Shown in pieces: positions 32,501-44,107 of a stretch of 64,000 bases of DNA; the first letter of the stretch is position 1; every line of letters starts with the position of its first letter. This DNA is from Thermothelomyces thermophilus ATCC 42464. Its lineage: Eukaryota > Ascomycota > Sordariomycetes > Sordariales > Chaetomiaceae. The notes beneath the pieces were generated by a model, which did no database searches, was not told the origin of the DNA, and saw only the letters and a list, made by a program, of their open reading frames with translations. A program made the position numbers and the translations under genes. The stretch lies in contig NC_016472.1 of the NCBI RefSeq assembly GCF_000226095.1, positions 6,696,001 through 6,760,000 on the forward strand. The letters are read 5' to 3'.

Positions 32501-33539
32501 GAAAAGAAGCAAGAGTCATTCTTCTTGTCCACCTTCTGGTTCACGGAAGGTCGAGGAGAAGATTGCCTCTGCCCCCAAAGTCGCCAACCTGGACTTTGAA
32601 GCACGTGTTCCGGTCCCTTTCAGTGTCTTCCCGTCCTCGTACAGGGAGTCCGAGACCGCCACCCAAACCCACTCCCACGAAGAGGTTGAGATCAAGCTCC
32701 CCCAGCTCGCCGGACGGGAAGGTCAACACTCTTCATTCCAAGCCCAAGCACATCTTCCTCCCAGCGGAGAGGGTCGCTTCAGAGAAGAAGAGGTCCGCAT
32801 CACTCGTCAAGAGGAACATCACCGCCGTCCCGGCATCCGTGAAGAGTTCGTTCACCGCGAGGAGCGTCACCGGTAAGTTTAGTTTTTGTTTTGATTCACC
32901 ACCCATTGTCTTCCCCGCCTTTTTCTTTTTCTTCCCTTGCTCTCTTGCCCCTGTCTAGTGTAGGGCATTGCCAAGGCCATCTTCACACACACACACCCCC
33001 CCCCCCACCCTCAGCTGGGGGGGGGGGGGTGGCCTGGGTTGACCAAGGGACGGTGAAGACTACTACTACTTGAGCCACTCAAACCCATGCATGACACAGG
33101 GTTTTCCTTTTTCTTTTCTCTTTTCCTTTAACTAACCAACCACTCCAACATTAGCCCTCAGTCAACCTACTCCGAGTCTCGCATCGAGTTCGATACTGAG
33201 CACCGCACTCACAACTCCGTCATTGACGTTGCTGAGAGCGAGTATCGTGCCCGTGTCCAGCCCAACTACCGCAAGGAAGCTTCCGTAGTCGGTACCACCG
33301 TCGACGGATCCCGCTTCAGCCACAGCCGCAAGGCCAGCAGCACCACCTCCACCCACACCGACGAGTACACCGTCGATCCCCCTAGCCACCGCCCCGTCTA
33401 CAAGAAGGAGTCGGTTGAAGTCGCCGGTACCACTGTTGACCCCCCTGCTCCTCGTTCGACCTACCACGAGCAGGTGAACATTGTTGAAGAGACCGTTGAC
33501 GCTCACCGTTACGCTCCTCAACACAACAACAACAACAAG
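32501..33539 (+). other. In-frame upstream coding-like exons of hex-1
   Basis: Two segments, 32501-32872 and 33155-33539, are open in the frame that leads directly into the HEX-1 start codon. They are separated by a 282-base intron (GTAAGT donor, CTAAC branch, TAG acceptor) that keeps phase. The ~252 codons use C/G at third positions like neighbouring genes and encode a charged, disordered sequence with repeating elements (VVGTTVDGSRFS, VAGTTVDPPAP, EETVDAHRYAP). No in-frame ATG exists before the classical HEX-1 Met, and the frame is closed by a TGA at about 32439, so a start must come from an upstream exon I could not locate. From memory, alternative splicing at hex-1 has been reported in other Sordariomycetes. 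It may be a long isoform or a translated-looking leader. Confidence 0.55.
32983..33029 (+). repeat. CA repeat and C11/G13 inverted repeat in hex-1 intron
   Basis: A short (CA)n tract runs into C11 (32996-33006), a ten-base spacer, and G13 (33017-33029). The RNA could fold into an 11-bp pure G-C stem. It lies inside the 282-base intron between the two upstream hex-1 exons. Confidence 0.85.
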
Positions 33540-34257
33540 ATGGGCTACTACGACGAGGACGGTAAGCATCTTCCTTCCCCTTTGATGTTGTTCCTTACCC
33601 GTGACATCCATCGGTCGTATGCTTTCTTAGCCACACACAAGTGTTGTGACAAGTGCCGTGCTCACGCCGATATCAGGCCACTACCACTCTTTCCGCCATG
33701 GATTGCACAAGTTGGCTGACCGTATTGCGCATCCTGAAGGCCATGACCGCGTTGAGGTGAGCGAGGTTCGTGAGACCCGCCGCACCCGCGCTCCGTCTTC
33801 GGAGGCGTACACGCCGAACACGGTCACCATTCCGTGCCACCACATCCGCCTCGGCGACATCCTGATCCTCCAGGGCCGCCCCTGCCAGGTCATCCGTATC
33901 TCGACCTCGGCTGCCACTGGCCAGCACCGCTATCTTGGTGTCGACCTCTTCACCAAGCAGCTCCATGAGGAGTCGTCGTTCGTCTCGAACCCTGCTCCCA
34001 GCGTCGTCGTCCAGACGATGCTTGGCCCTGTTTTCAAGCAGTACCGCGTCCTCGACATGCAGGACGGCCACATCGTCGCCATGACCGAGACGGGCGATGT
34101 CAAGCAGAACCTGCCCGTCATCGACCAGAGCAACCTCTGGGGCCGCCTCAAGCAGGCCTTCGAGACTGGCCGCGGCAGCGTCCGTGTCCTGGTCGTTTCT
34201 GACAACGGCAACGAGATGGCTGTTGACATGAAGGTCGTCCACGGCTCGCGCCTCTAA
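33540..34257 (+). CDS. hex-1: Woronin body major protein HEX-1
   Basis: Exons 33540-33561 and 33677-34257 give the classical 200-residue form; the intron splits the glycine codon of MGYYDEDG|HYHSF. HEX-1 self-assembles into the crystalline core of Woronin bodies, peroxisome-derived organelles that plug septal pores after wounding. It descends from eIF5A: an SH3-like domain (NTVTIPCHHIRLGDILIL, QGRPCQVIRIST) is followed by an OB-like domain (VVQTMLGPVFKQYRVLDMQD, then GRGSVRVLVVSDNGNEM). The C-terminal tripeptide SRL is a PTS1 peroxisomal targeting signal. The SAATGQHRYLGVDLFTKQ segment replaces the hypusine loop region of eIF5A. The N-terminal His/Arg-rich stretch (about residues 8-60) is divergent, as in other species. 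Long 5' sequence and an upstream in-frame extension suggest complex regulation. Confidence 0.97.
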
Positions 34258-34967
34258 GTCAAGCCGGCAGGCTTTCATGCAAGCTTTGGGGCTACGAGTC
34301 GGGCGGCATTGGGTTTGCGTTTGATGCATCTTGGTTACGGCGTGTATGTCATTTGAAGATTGAAAGCTGCGCCTTGGTCGACTCCTGGCGCCGGATGGAT
34401 ATACATGTTCCTCGGGAGGATATGAAGGTTTCATGTCGCTAGTTTCACGTGTATATGATGACTGTAATGGATGGATGTTTATGGCCAACTTTGCGATTGA
34501 TATCTTGAACCTTTTTTCTGGTCGTGTGAGTGAACAGTGATTAAGTGAGAGTGAGGTATGCACCGTTTATCACAAGGTTGCCTTGATATCCCACCTTCAA
34601 CGGGCGTGGGGAATCGAAGTCCCTCCCCTACAGTAAGTAGCCTCTCTTGAATGATCTGAAACGCAACCCCTCCGAGCCACTACCACACCTAACTACGAAA
34701 CAACCACTTTCCTGTTCCAGGAAGCTCCAGTTCTCCCGCTACCCTCCCCTCCCGCCGTTCAGGTTGTACGCTTATCTCCCAACCTCATCTTCGAGAGGTC
34801 TAATCCGTACACACTTAACAGTGCATCCTGACATAGCTAACCATCATCACTCTAGTTCATTAGCCGTCCCGCCATCCCGTCAATTACATTCCCGGCTGTT
34901 GTACGCCAATCTTCCAAAGTTATCGACATCGCGTTTTCCCCTGGATTCGTCGAACACAACAGCAAAT
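34258..34967. other. Intergenic between hex-1 and the LAP3 remnant
   Basis: These 710 bases hold the hex-1 3' UTR and what would have been the promoter of the LAP3-like copy. The C-rich stretch at about 34650-34960 resembles a fungal 5' leader. I see no gene. Confidence 0.6.
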
Positions 34968-36255
34968 ATGGGCTCTAACCAGTCCACGCTTGCTGAGCCC
35001 TCTGCCGTTGCCAGTAGCCGGAAGGGAGCAGATTCCGAGCGACTTGGTGCCTTGCAAACTGAGAAGATGGGAGGATCAGAAGAGGATTATGTCACGTCTA
35101 CGCTCTGTTGCGATCTCGGCTGCCCCAAACTGTCCCAGTCTCGGTGGTGGCCGAATGGCAGGATGCGCTGCTCAAGGATCCCAAGAACAGGTCATCTATC
35201 AACGATACAGCTTTCACCAGCCGCGGAGAGAGCATCCGATTAACTGGGGAACAGGCTCGCCATCAATGCCTTGAACTCGACCAATCCCAAGACGGTGCTC
35301 GCCTCGCCAGCGCAAGATTGCCGACCAGCACGTGTTCAACATCAAGATTCCGTTCGAGGGCGGACCCATCACCAACCAGAGGCAGAGCGGCCGCTGCTGG
35401 CTCTTTGCGAGTACGAACATCTTCCGGATCGCCCTGATGCAAAAGTACAACCCGGATTCGTTTGAGTTGTCGCAAGCCCACCTCTTCTTCTACTGGGACA
35501 AGCTTGAGAAGAGCAACTGATTCCTGGAACAGATCGACACTGCTACAGGAGCCCCTGAGCGACGGCGGACAGGTACGACCCTTTTATCTTGTTTTGTTTT
35601 GTTTTGCGTTTCCTCCGTTCGATGCTCTCCCGCAGCGCCGGCCTTGACTGACACCCATTGCCTTTTCCTTCTGCCTGCCCATAAGTGGGACATGGTCTAC
35701 AACCTGGTCGCCAAGCACGGCATCGTCCGGCAGGGCCTCTACCCCGACTCCTTCTCGGCCGGCGCCAGTAGTACCCTCAACAGCATCCTCTTCACCAAGC
35801 TCCGCGAGTACGCCCTCGTCCTCCAGCACCTCTTCTCCTCCTCCTCCTCCTCCTCCGCCTCCTCTCTGTCAGAGACCAAGGCCAAGATGCTCCGCGAGAT
35901 CCACACGATCCTCACCCTGACGCTGGGGCCCTCGCAGTCGGCCGAGGAGCCCTTCACCTGGGAGTTCACGGACAAGTCCGGGCGGGCGCGGACGGCGCGG
36001 CGCGGCATGCCCGTCTTTCTTCGGCTGCGACGTCGGCCAGGCCAGCCCAGCGACTCCCGCGCCGCGCCTCATGGACCTCCGCCCGTCGACTGGGAGGCCG
36101 CATTAAACGTGTCGCTGCTGCTGCTGCCGCCGGCGCGGCTGCGGACGGGCGAGTCGCTCATGACGCACATCATGGTCCTCACCGGCGTGCACGTGGACGA
36201 GGAGACGGAACCGGTCGTGCTGCCGCGCTGGGACCCGATGGGGAGCTTGGCGTAG
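34968..36255 (+). pseudogene. Bleomycin hydrolase / cysteine aminopeptidase LAP3-like pseudogene
   Basis: Pieces of a peptidase C1B gene lie in order but in different frames. The start is MGSNQSTLAEPS (from 34968). EWQDALLKDPKNR follows in another frame, then FNIKIPFEGGPITNQR and SGRCWLFASTN, which keeps the catalytic Cys, in a third. A TGA at 35518-35520 replaces the Trp codon of the LEK(S/A)NW motif. A deletion then fuses FLEQID to LLQEPLSDGGQ with a shift. A normal intron (35575-35685) leads to WDMVYNLVAKHGIV. The catalytic-His segment survives (TGESLMTHIMVLTGVHVD) but about 40-50 residues before it are missing, and the region holding the catalytic Asn (ENSW in the family) is replaced by unrelated sequence before the stop. 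It therefore cannot encode an active enzyme, and conservation suggests fairly recent decay. Confidence 0.85.
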
Positions 36256-38995
36256 CCGAGTTTTTAGCTTTTTTTTTTTTTGCCTCCTCCTATATCGGGG
36301 TAATGCTCGCCATGGAAAAAGAAGGGGGGGGGGGGGGGGGGGAGAGAAAGCTGGGTGTGGGGGGAAGGGGGCGTCTGACCATTTTTGGCGCCCCCTCCCC
36401 CCCCTTTTTTTGGTTTTATTTTATTTTATTTTTGTTTGGTCAATATCTCTCTTACCGTCCGAAACGGATCAACCAGCGAGGGTTATTTGATATGTATACA
36501 ATGTGATCTTTCCTAGGCACACCAGCCCTTCTCTTCCACCCCCCCCCCCCTTTATCTGGCTATTCGAAGTGTTATCCAGCCTAGCAGGGCGATGCCCGAA
36601 CCAATGTCATGCCCTGTTTGTTTGGATGTAGACAAGGCAACTGGGATCCCAAGGCGTTACCACATCAGTGGGGCATGATCAGACGAGACGAGGCGAGGCG
36701 AGGCAAGGCAACTTGAGGCAAACCAGTACGGTACGGTATGTACTATGTCCCAGGTGATTGTTGGGGTTGCGGCCGAGTGGGAACAGAGCACCGCATCCGG
36801 TGAGACATGTTTTGCCTGTATCTGGCTTTGCCGGTCTGTGTGTCTGCTTGTGTATGTTTTGTGTACGGAGCAACTAGAGAGTGCTCTCCTGCTTATTCGC
36901 TATCTACTACGGAGTATCTCACTCGAGTCGCGAATGCGAAACGAGACAGGAGTTCAGAGGTGAGCAAGACAGACCATTCAGATGGGGACGGCAACAGTGT
37001 TGAGTGGGTTGGGTATCTGGCCATCGGTGCCCAATCCGAACTACCGTTACGCTCTGCGACCCTCCTCTCCCGCGACCCTCCGTTCGCTTCACCCGAGAGA
37101 GCGTGGCGAGATGTGCCCGATCAGGGGAACGTCCAAAACCTCTAATTACCTGTAAAGTGCGAGCCAAGAGATCACCAGCCGGTTCACCATGCTGTGTAAG
37201 CCATGTCGGCAATCAGTAAGCAGTGCCCACCTCCCGTGGTGCGGCCATGATTGCCATGATTGCATCAGAATGAAAGGTAACCAAGAACGAACTCGGAGGC
37301 CGAGGATAGCATTCGGAGCGGGAGATGGTGCGTTTTCGCTGATCAACGCGCGTGACGAGAGCGACGGGGTCCGTTTGCCACTGCCGGGCCCCGTAACCCG
37401 TGTGGCAAGTTTGCTTAGGGATCATGTCGGCAATCTCCATGTTCCACGTCGATTGAGAAGGTGAAAGCTTTGCCGTGATGGGGCGATCAGAGAGAAGGCA
37501 GGGCTCGTGTTTGCCGTTCGGGCGTGCACTTTGGCTCCCCCATTCCTAGACCCCTACGCCTTGCTTGTATGTACATACTAGTATGCGCGTCAAGGCGATC
37601 ATGTTTAATCTCGAAGGCGGAATCATCAGGGTTCTTGTCCAAGCTGGTGGAACGGCCCGAGGAGGGCTGCAAAACGGGCCCACGGCATGTTCCTCCTGCT
37701 AGGACCCGTTTTTGGACGAAGCTCAGCCCTGGCCGAATGCCGCTACCGAGGTTTACTATGTAGTTGATTACCCAATTAGGCACCGTTTTTTCTGAGCCGG
37801 ACGTCATGCTTCACCTTGGCCATGCTTGGCCTCTGTAGCTGGGCGTAAACCACCTCTCAACCCCAGATAGTTATTCTGACCAGGTTGCGCATTATTCAGT
37901 GGTTGCATCTGGTTGCCACGAGGTCTGGTCATGGCCCGAGTTGTGTCGAAATGCCGTGCACTGTGGCGCAAGGCAACAAGCAGAGAGAAAGAAAGAGTGG
38001 GAAGAAAGAAATAAAAAAACGGAGACGCACGGCCGCCGGCATTGTTTACCGGGAGACCGAACAAACCTGGGTGCTCCGTGTGATGATTCAATGTGAAAAA
38101 AAAAAATTTAAAAGTTTTCTGACAGGGTACGCGCCTCGAGGAGCACAGCTCAAGTGTTCAGCCAGCCTTGAGTATTCTTTTTTTTTAATTCATCTGAAGT
38201 TATGGAAGTATAGTGGGCAGCCATTGAGGAATTTTTGGAGAATGGCCGTCAGAGAAGGAGCTTGGGGCTCATCAATCAATCATCCAAACGCTAACGTCAG
38301 GCAGATACGCCGGCTCCACATTTCGTCCGTTCCAAGGCAATCGACGAACTGCTGCAAGTTACTTTTAGAAACCACCCCTCCGGAGGTCCAAGTCTGCACA
38401 AGAGCGCCGTCGCCATCTGTGTCTGCGCGGTCCAATCCCCGCTCAACTCCGACCTGGGTTCGTCTAATATCCTCCCAGCCTTGTTTCCCAAGCCGACGCC
38501 GCGTACATATTTGCTTTTACATAAACCACAGGGGGCCGAAAGCGCAGCGAGCGGCAGAGCTTACACCCCGGGCTGCCCCGCCATCCGTCATATCTGAACC
38601 CCACCTGGGCACACCACAGAGAGGCCCGGGAGCCCCTCCTTCGCTGCGCCCCCGACAAGCAGGACGACGCACACACGCGCACACACACACACACATACAT
38701 ACGGACGGAACACACTTACCACTTAACCGTGCCTTTTTCCATCCGCCCACCCCTCTCCAAAACCGAACCACCGCTCCACGTGGACAGTCACCGCTCTTTT
38801 TTTTTTTTTTTTTCTCTTTTTTTTTCCTCAGCATCCTGCTGCCATTGAGTAGGTGCAGCTCGGAGCTGGTGTCGCAGACTGTCTTTTCTTCACGGTTTTC
38901 TCTTCGCTACAGATCGCTGCGTAGTAGACAGCAGTCATTGCCAAACGAGCATCGCAAACTGTCTTTCTGGGTCGGTGTGCTCTCCCGCCACAGAG
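36256..38995. other. Intergenic between LAP3 remnant and DUF8035 gene
   Basis: This 2.7-kb region has a G19 run (36324-36342), C/G homopolymers near 36540, and TACGGAGTA at 36908-36916. The last 200 bases before the next start are C/T-rich with a T18 tract (about 38797-38814), resembling the leader of the DUF8035 gene. The long plus-strand frame across 37885-39381 is not credible: it overlaps the real gene in another frame and is low in information. Confidence 0.6.
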
Positions 38996-40318
38996 ATGGC
39001 CGACCCTGGCCGCTTCCGCTACATGGACTCGGCGGGGAGGCGCTCGCCTCCCCTCTACAACCCGGCTCGCTCTTCGATGCCCGTCACCGGCGGCGGTTAC
39101 GGCCCCCTCTACAGCGGCGATCTCCATGCCATGTCGGCGTCCCATCACGAAGGCCTCTCCCGCCCCACCGACGAATACCGCACGAGCGCCGTCCCGGTCA
39201 GCACCACCACCTACGCCGTGCGGAAGGAGCCGCTATCGAGGAGCACCAGTGTGAACGACGGGCCTCGGGCACACCGCGTCTACGACCACAGCGCCAAGCG
39301 CCCCGTCATCGTGACCACGAAACACCAGCCCCCGGCCCCGGCAAGGTCCGGAAGCCCGTCACGCGACCCTTATCGATCTAGCGACGAGGGGCAGTATTAT
39401 GCCCAGCCAGCCTCCTCCATACCGAGAAGCCGAGCTGCCGGCCACATCCCCTCGAGCGTGGCCATGGACGAGGAGGAATACCGGCGCCTGAAGGAGAGGA
39501 CTCACCATGACAGGCTGGGAGGCCGCGGCGCCGACCCGTACCGCTCCCCGCCCTCGGGCCCTCTCTACGCCGGTCCCAGTCACCGGGCCAGCAGCTACGA
39601 GTACGACGACGAAGGATACGAGTACACGAAACCGAGCGACCTGGCGAGATATGACCTCGACCACGACCACCGTCACAGGATCCGCCGCGAGAGCATAGAC
39701 CGGTACTACCGCCCAACCGTCAGCATCAGCACGGACCTAGCCCGCCCCTTCGACCGTCCCGACCGGCGAGCGCGAGGCCCCCCGCCAGCAACCAGAGGTT
39801 TGGAGAAGATTGGGTGGAGCCAGGCAACCGGTGGTATCTATGACGGCGCCGGATCCCGTATGCCTCTTCCGCCAACCGTCCCCTTGGGCCCCGAGGCGCG
39901 CCATTCCGGCCTGCTCGAGACCCCGAGAAGCCCGAGAGAAGAGCATCGCGGTGGTCCCCGCCCCCTGCCGGTGACCGAGGAGGACCTCCGCCATCCGCAT
40001 GATGACTATTACTATGAGGACTCCCGCGATCACCACTACTTCCGTGATGACCGTGTCGCCGCCCGCGGCTTCGGAATTCTCGTCGACCCGAACGACATCG
40101 ACATAGACGATTATCGTCGGCGGCCCGAAAGAGTGTATCATGATGAACGCCCCGAGCGCCGCGGGAAGCGCTACGAGGTCTGCGAGCTGAGGAGGCGGTC
40201 AGATGATGACCTAGAAATCATCAGGCACGAGTACGACGATCGGGATTACAAAGGCCCCAGTGAGGACCGCTATACAATTGTAGATGACCGCCCGCGGGCG
40301 AGGAGAGATCGTAGATCC

Positions 40319-40349
<31 letters not shown>

Positions 40350-41784
40350 ACGACGATGACGATGATGAACCTAGCAGCAAGAAAGACAATAAAGTCCGTG
40401 ACAAGGCTGCCGCTGGTCTCGGTCTTGCCGCCGTTTCTGTCGGCCTCAAGTCCGCGCTGAAACGTAGGGATGAAAAAGCCGGAGACTCATCACCCACAAG
40501 GAGGCATGCGGATGAGGATGCCGGTCGCCGGGAGCGCGAGGAGGTTGACCAGCGGGACAGACCAGGCCGAAAGGAGCCTCTCCTTGGCGACGAAGAGTTT
40601 GAGATTGTCGAGCATCCAAAGGATCGTGAGGAGGAACGAAAGCCAGAAGAAGAGCCAGGGGCGGAAGCCCGGGAATCCAAAAAGGATGACGATGCCGCCG
40701 CTTCGCCATCTCGAGACCACTCTTCGTCCGTGGATGATGACGAGGGCAAGGCAAAGCCTCGCCGTCGTCTGAGGGCTTCCTCCTTCAACCCCAACGACAC
40801 TGCCGCCCTGGCCGAGATGAAAGCGCGACTCGCCGAACTCAAGGTCGAGGACAAAGACGGTCCGCAGCAGGACGACCGCGCCGGCGACGAAAAGGCACCT
40901 CCAGCAGCAAAAGAAGGCTCTCCGGAGCGCAAACCGTCCCCCGTCGAGCGGCGGGAAGCGGACCCGGATGCCTCCGCCCTGGTCCCCAGGGATAATACTG
41001 ACGACAAGAGCCCACCGCCGCGGGAAGAGAAGCAGGTGCGGTTGGTGACGCCGCCGAAGGAACCTGTCGCGGAAAAGAAGCCAATCAAGGGCATCCTTAA
41101 GCAACCGCGGGCCCAGTTCCCCGAGGAGCCGAACCCGGTCCGCGAGGGCGTCGCTCCGCACAAGGACGACAAGTCCAAGGCCAACGTGCCGCCCGGCGCG
41201 CGGTGGACCAAAATCAGCCGCAAGCTGGTCAACCCGGAAGCGCTAAGGATTGGCAAGGAGCGCTTCGAGGTCCGTGACGACTTTGTCATTGTGTTGCGGG
41301 TGCTCAGCAGGGAGGAGATCCAGGCTTATACTGCGGCAACCGCTGCACTGAGGGGTAGGGTCCCCCGGTGATGTATTTTGTTTTTCCTCTCGCGGGTTTT
41401 GTGCCTGGGAATGCTAACATGGAACGGTACACAGAGCGCCGGAAGAAGGAGTATGAGCGTGAGATGCGTGGCGAGGCCGAGTATGATGAGGACCGCGACC
41501 GCGACCGCGACCGTGACCGTGACCGCGACCGTGACCGTGAGCGTGACCGTGATCGTGATCGTGATCGTGATCGTGATGACGACGAGGACGACGACAAGAG
41601 GAGGCGGCACCGTCAGCACCACCGGGAAAAGGACGACGACAGGCGTGCCAGAGACCGGGATAGGGATAGGGATCGGGACAGGGAGGATAGGGATAGATAT
41701 CGCCGGCATCGACGCGACCCGGATGCCAACGAGGACGACGAAGAGTACGAAACGAGGCGGCACCATAGGTCGCACAGGAACTAG
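38996..41784 (+). CDS. Large low-complexity protein with C-terminal DUF8035-type domain
   Basis: Exons 38996-41354 and 41435-41784 give 902 residues; the 80-base intron has a TGCTAAC branch and CAG acceptor. Most of the protein is disordered and rich in Arg, Asp, Ser, Pro and Tyr. The one conserved block is near the end: ARWTKISRKLVNPEALRIG, then ERFEVRDDFVIVLRVLSREE and IQAYTAATAALR, which I recognise as the fungal domain called DUF8035; its function is unknown. After it comes a highly charged tail in which (RD)n dipeptides repeat more than 20 times, encoded by a GACCGC/GACCGT repeat, ending in His/Arg. Such Arg-Asp tails are common in splicing and RNA-granule proteins, but I do not infer a role from this alone. 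The start was chosen at the first ATG with the family-like MADPGRFRYMDS. Confidence 0.85.
41488..41580 (+). repeat. Hexanucleotide repeat encoding (Arg-Asp)n
   Basis: This is a near-tandem array of GACCGC/GACCGT/GATCGT units in exon 2 of the DUF8035 gene. A shorter second array lies at about 41654-41694. The reading stays in frame throughout. Confidence 0.85.
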
Positions 41785-44074
41785 TGACTGGCGGACACTG
41801 GGTGGGAAGGATGGGATACGAGCTTACGATTTGATGATGACTTGATGGTTCTCTCAAATGATCTACTAGACGGATGGGTTGGTGTTTTTGGATGTTGAGG
41901 GATGGATAGTCCAAAAAGCCATGTTTGTACGAGGGATGGATATGTTTTGATGTCTTCAACGACGCCATGTTGGGTATATGTCTTGGGGGTTGTTCGGGTT
42001 CGAGGGTTGGAAAACAAATTGATGGAGCGGTCTGCTTTTCAATCACAGAAGTAGGGGAAGATTCTATGGGGAGTGATCCAAGAAAAGTATGTACCTTGAC
42101 CTCAACGTTAACTGACTCCGGGTTCGATATAAAAACGCACCTCCAGTTTCGAACAATACAGCATGATATCAACATTCCCATGGTGACGACTTCTTTGACG
42201 ACTTCTTATGCTCCCGGCGCCAAGGCAGAGTAAATAATGATCCTAGGCAGAGCAACGATGCGCAGATTGTTCTTCCAAAGTCTGAAGCCGGTCGATTGAG
42301 GGTTGTTCGACGGTGCATCATACCTCTTGACAGCTCCGTATCTCAAAAAGACTCTCGTCAGACAGAGTTCCCCATCTTCCAGAATCTGTCGAGTTCCGCT
42401 TTCTCCATGGCTCTGGCCAGGCACCAGGCTTAAGGAACACAAAAGAGATCTGAGCCCCCATGCTGGGGATTGTATCTGATATCCCATTTCCAACCCATGT
42501 TGTTGTGCCAATGCTCGGCCCCTGCCTCTTGGTCTCGTCTAAGCACTCCCGGCGCGGTACGGCCGGAAACCAACTTAGCCCTTCTAAACTCGACGGTCTT
42601 TTGATCTTGAGGGACACTATCCCCGTACGTTATGTCCATACAAGAAAGAAGGGGAAAGGCCACAGAAACCCCCGAATACCCTCCCTTGCCCCGACCCCGG
42701 TTCTTCCACCCGCTGAGGTCTACAGATAGAGAGATATGGTATACACAAAGAAAGAACAAAAAGAGTAGAGACATGGGAAAAACCAAGCATAAGACTTGGC
42801 TTGTGCCGCGCCGCCAACATGACTACTACTCCTCCGACCCAATAATAACCCATCTTCCCCGTGCGGATGCGGCGCAAGACCGACCAAGGGACGCCCGCCT
42901 GCTACCCCCCCCCCCCCCCCCCTCTTAGTGCTGCATGACTCCCGCACGACAGTGGGAGACATGACTCGATGGAGCAGTGTACTGGATAACCAAGGCCGCA
43001 TGCCATCCAGGCCAGCAAAGAGGAATGAGGGAGGAGGGTTGGATGATGAGCCTTGCGTCCTTTTGCGTGTCTCCCTGTGCCTCTCTCTGTGTTCTTTTCG
43101 TTCTCTTCTCTTATTCAGTTTCTCTTATGAAATTCTCCAACAGCCGCGACTCTCAATCCGGAGGATTATGTTGTACAGGACAGGGTGTATATCAGGTGTA
43201 TCAGGTGATCACATCCTCTGAGGCACGCAGATGCTCCGCTCCCGAATCCTTTACACTACCGAGTATATCCGGAGCGGGATGTTTGGGGGAGGCGCCGTTC
43301 TGCGGTGGCGCACAGCGCTTGTTGCGAATGAGGAGACGAGATGAGAAGGAGGAGGCTGGGTTCTTTGTGAGCTAGTTGCTGCCTCGTGTGAACTGAGCGA
43401 GTTCAGAGAAGCTTGGGGGCCACAAAGCTTCCCTGACCTGGACTGGACGAAAGGCGCCAACTCAGACGAGCAAGAGAGAATCCTCTCGAGTCATTTTCTT
43501 CTTCCTATCATCGATTCGCTCTTTGCCCCTCGTTGGAAGACACCGAATAAGAACAGGCTCGGGACCATTCTTGCATCAAAAAGGACCGAGGGGACCCGGA
43601 ACGACGCGACAAGTTTCGAGAGTTATCATGGGGCAAGACCGATCGGGGGCCCCGATCCCAATCCCAATTGCTCAACGTCCCACGGTATTATTGCTTGTGA
43701 TCTAAGGCGAGCAAATTTCGCGAGGCCCAATGCCACCAACTACCTGATTGTTGCCTTGTGCCGGAATACTAAAGTCCCGAATATAGGTCGGCACGCTCCG
43801 CCCCGTAAGCAAAGGGGCAACTCGACTCCCGAGTCTCCCTAATAAGCAGAAACGAGATGCTTACCAAGCACGCGAGGCCACCGCAAACCATTCCGGTGAA
43901 GACGCCATGTCCCAGACCATGCGATGCGAACATTATTAACGATTGATGATAGCGCGCCCACTTTGCTCTTCGCTCTCGTCTTGATAACGGAACCGAAGCG
44001 ATTCTCGGCCGTCCGAAAAACCAGACCGGACGCAACCGGCTTGGGCTCTTTCGGGCTATTCTTTTTATTTTCTT

Positions 44075-44107
<33 letters not shown>

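Noticed and set aside
37885-39381. 498-codon plus-strand frame before the DUF8035 gene
   Set aside because: Its right half overlaps the DUF8035 gene in another frame, and its left half has homopolymer-derived and unrelated sequence. The ATG at 38996 in the other frame begins a clearly conserved protein.
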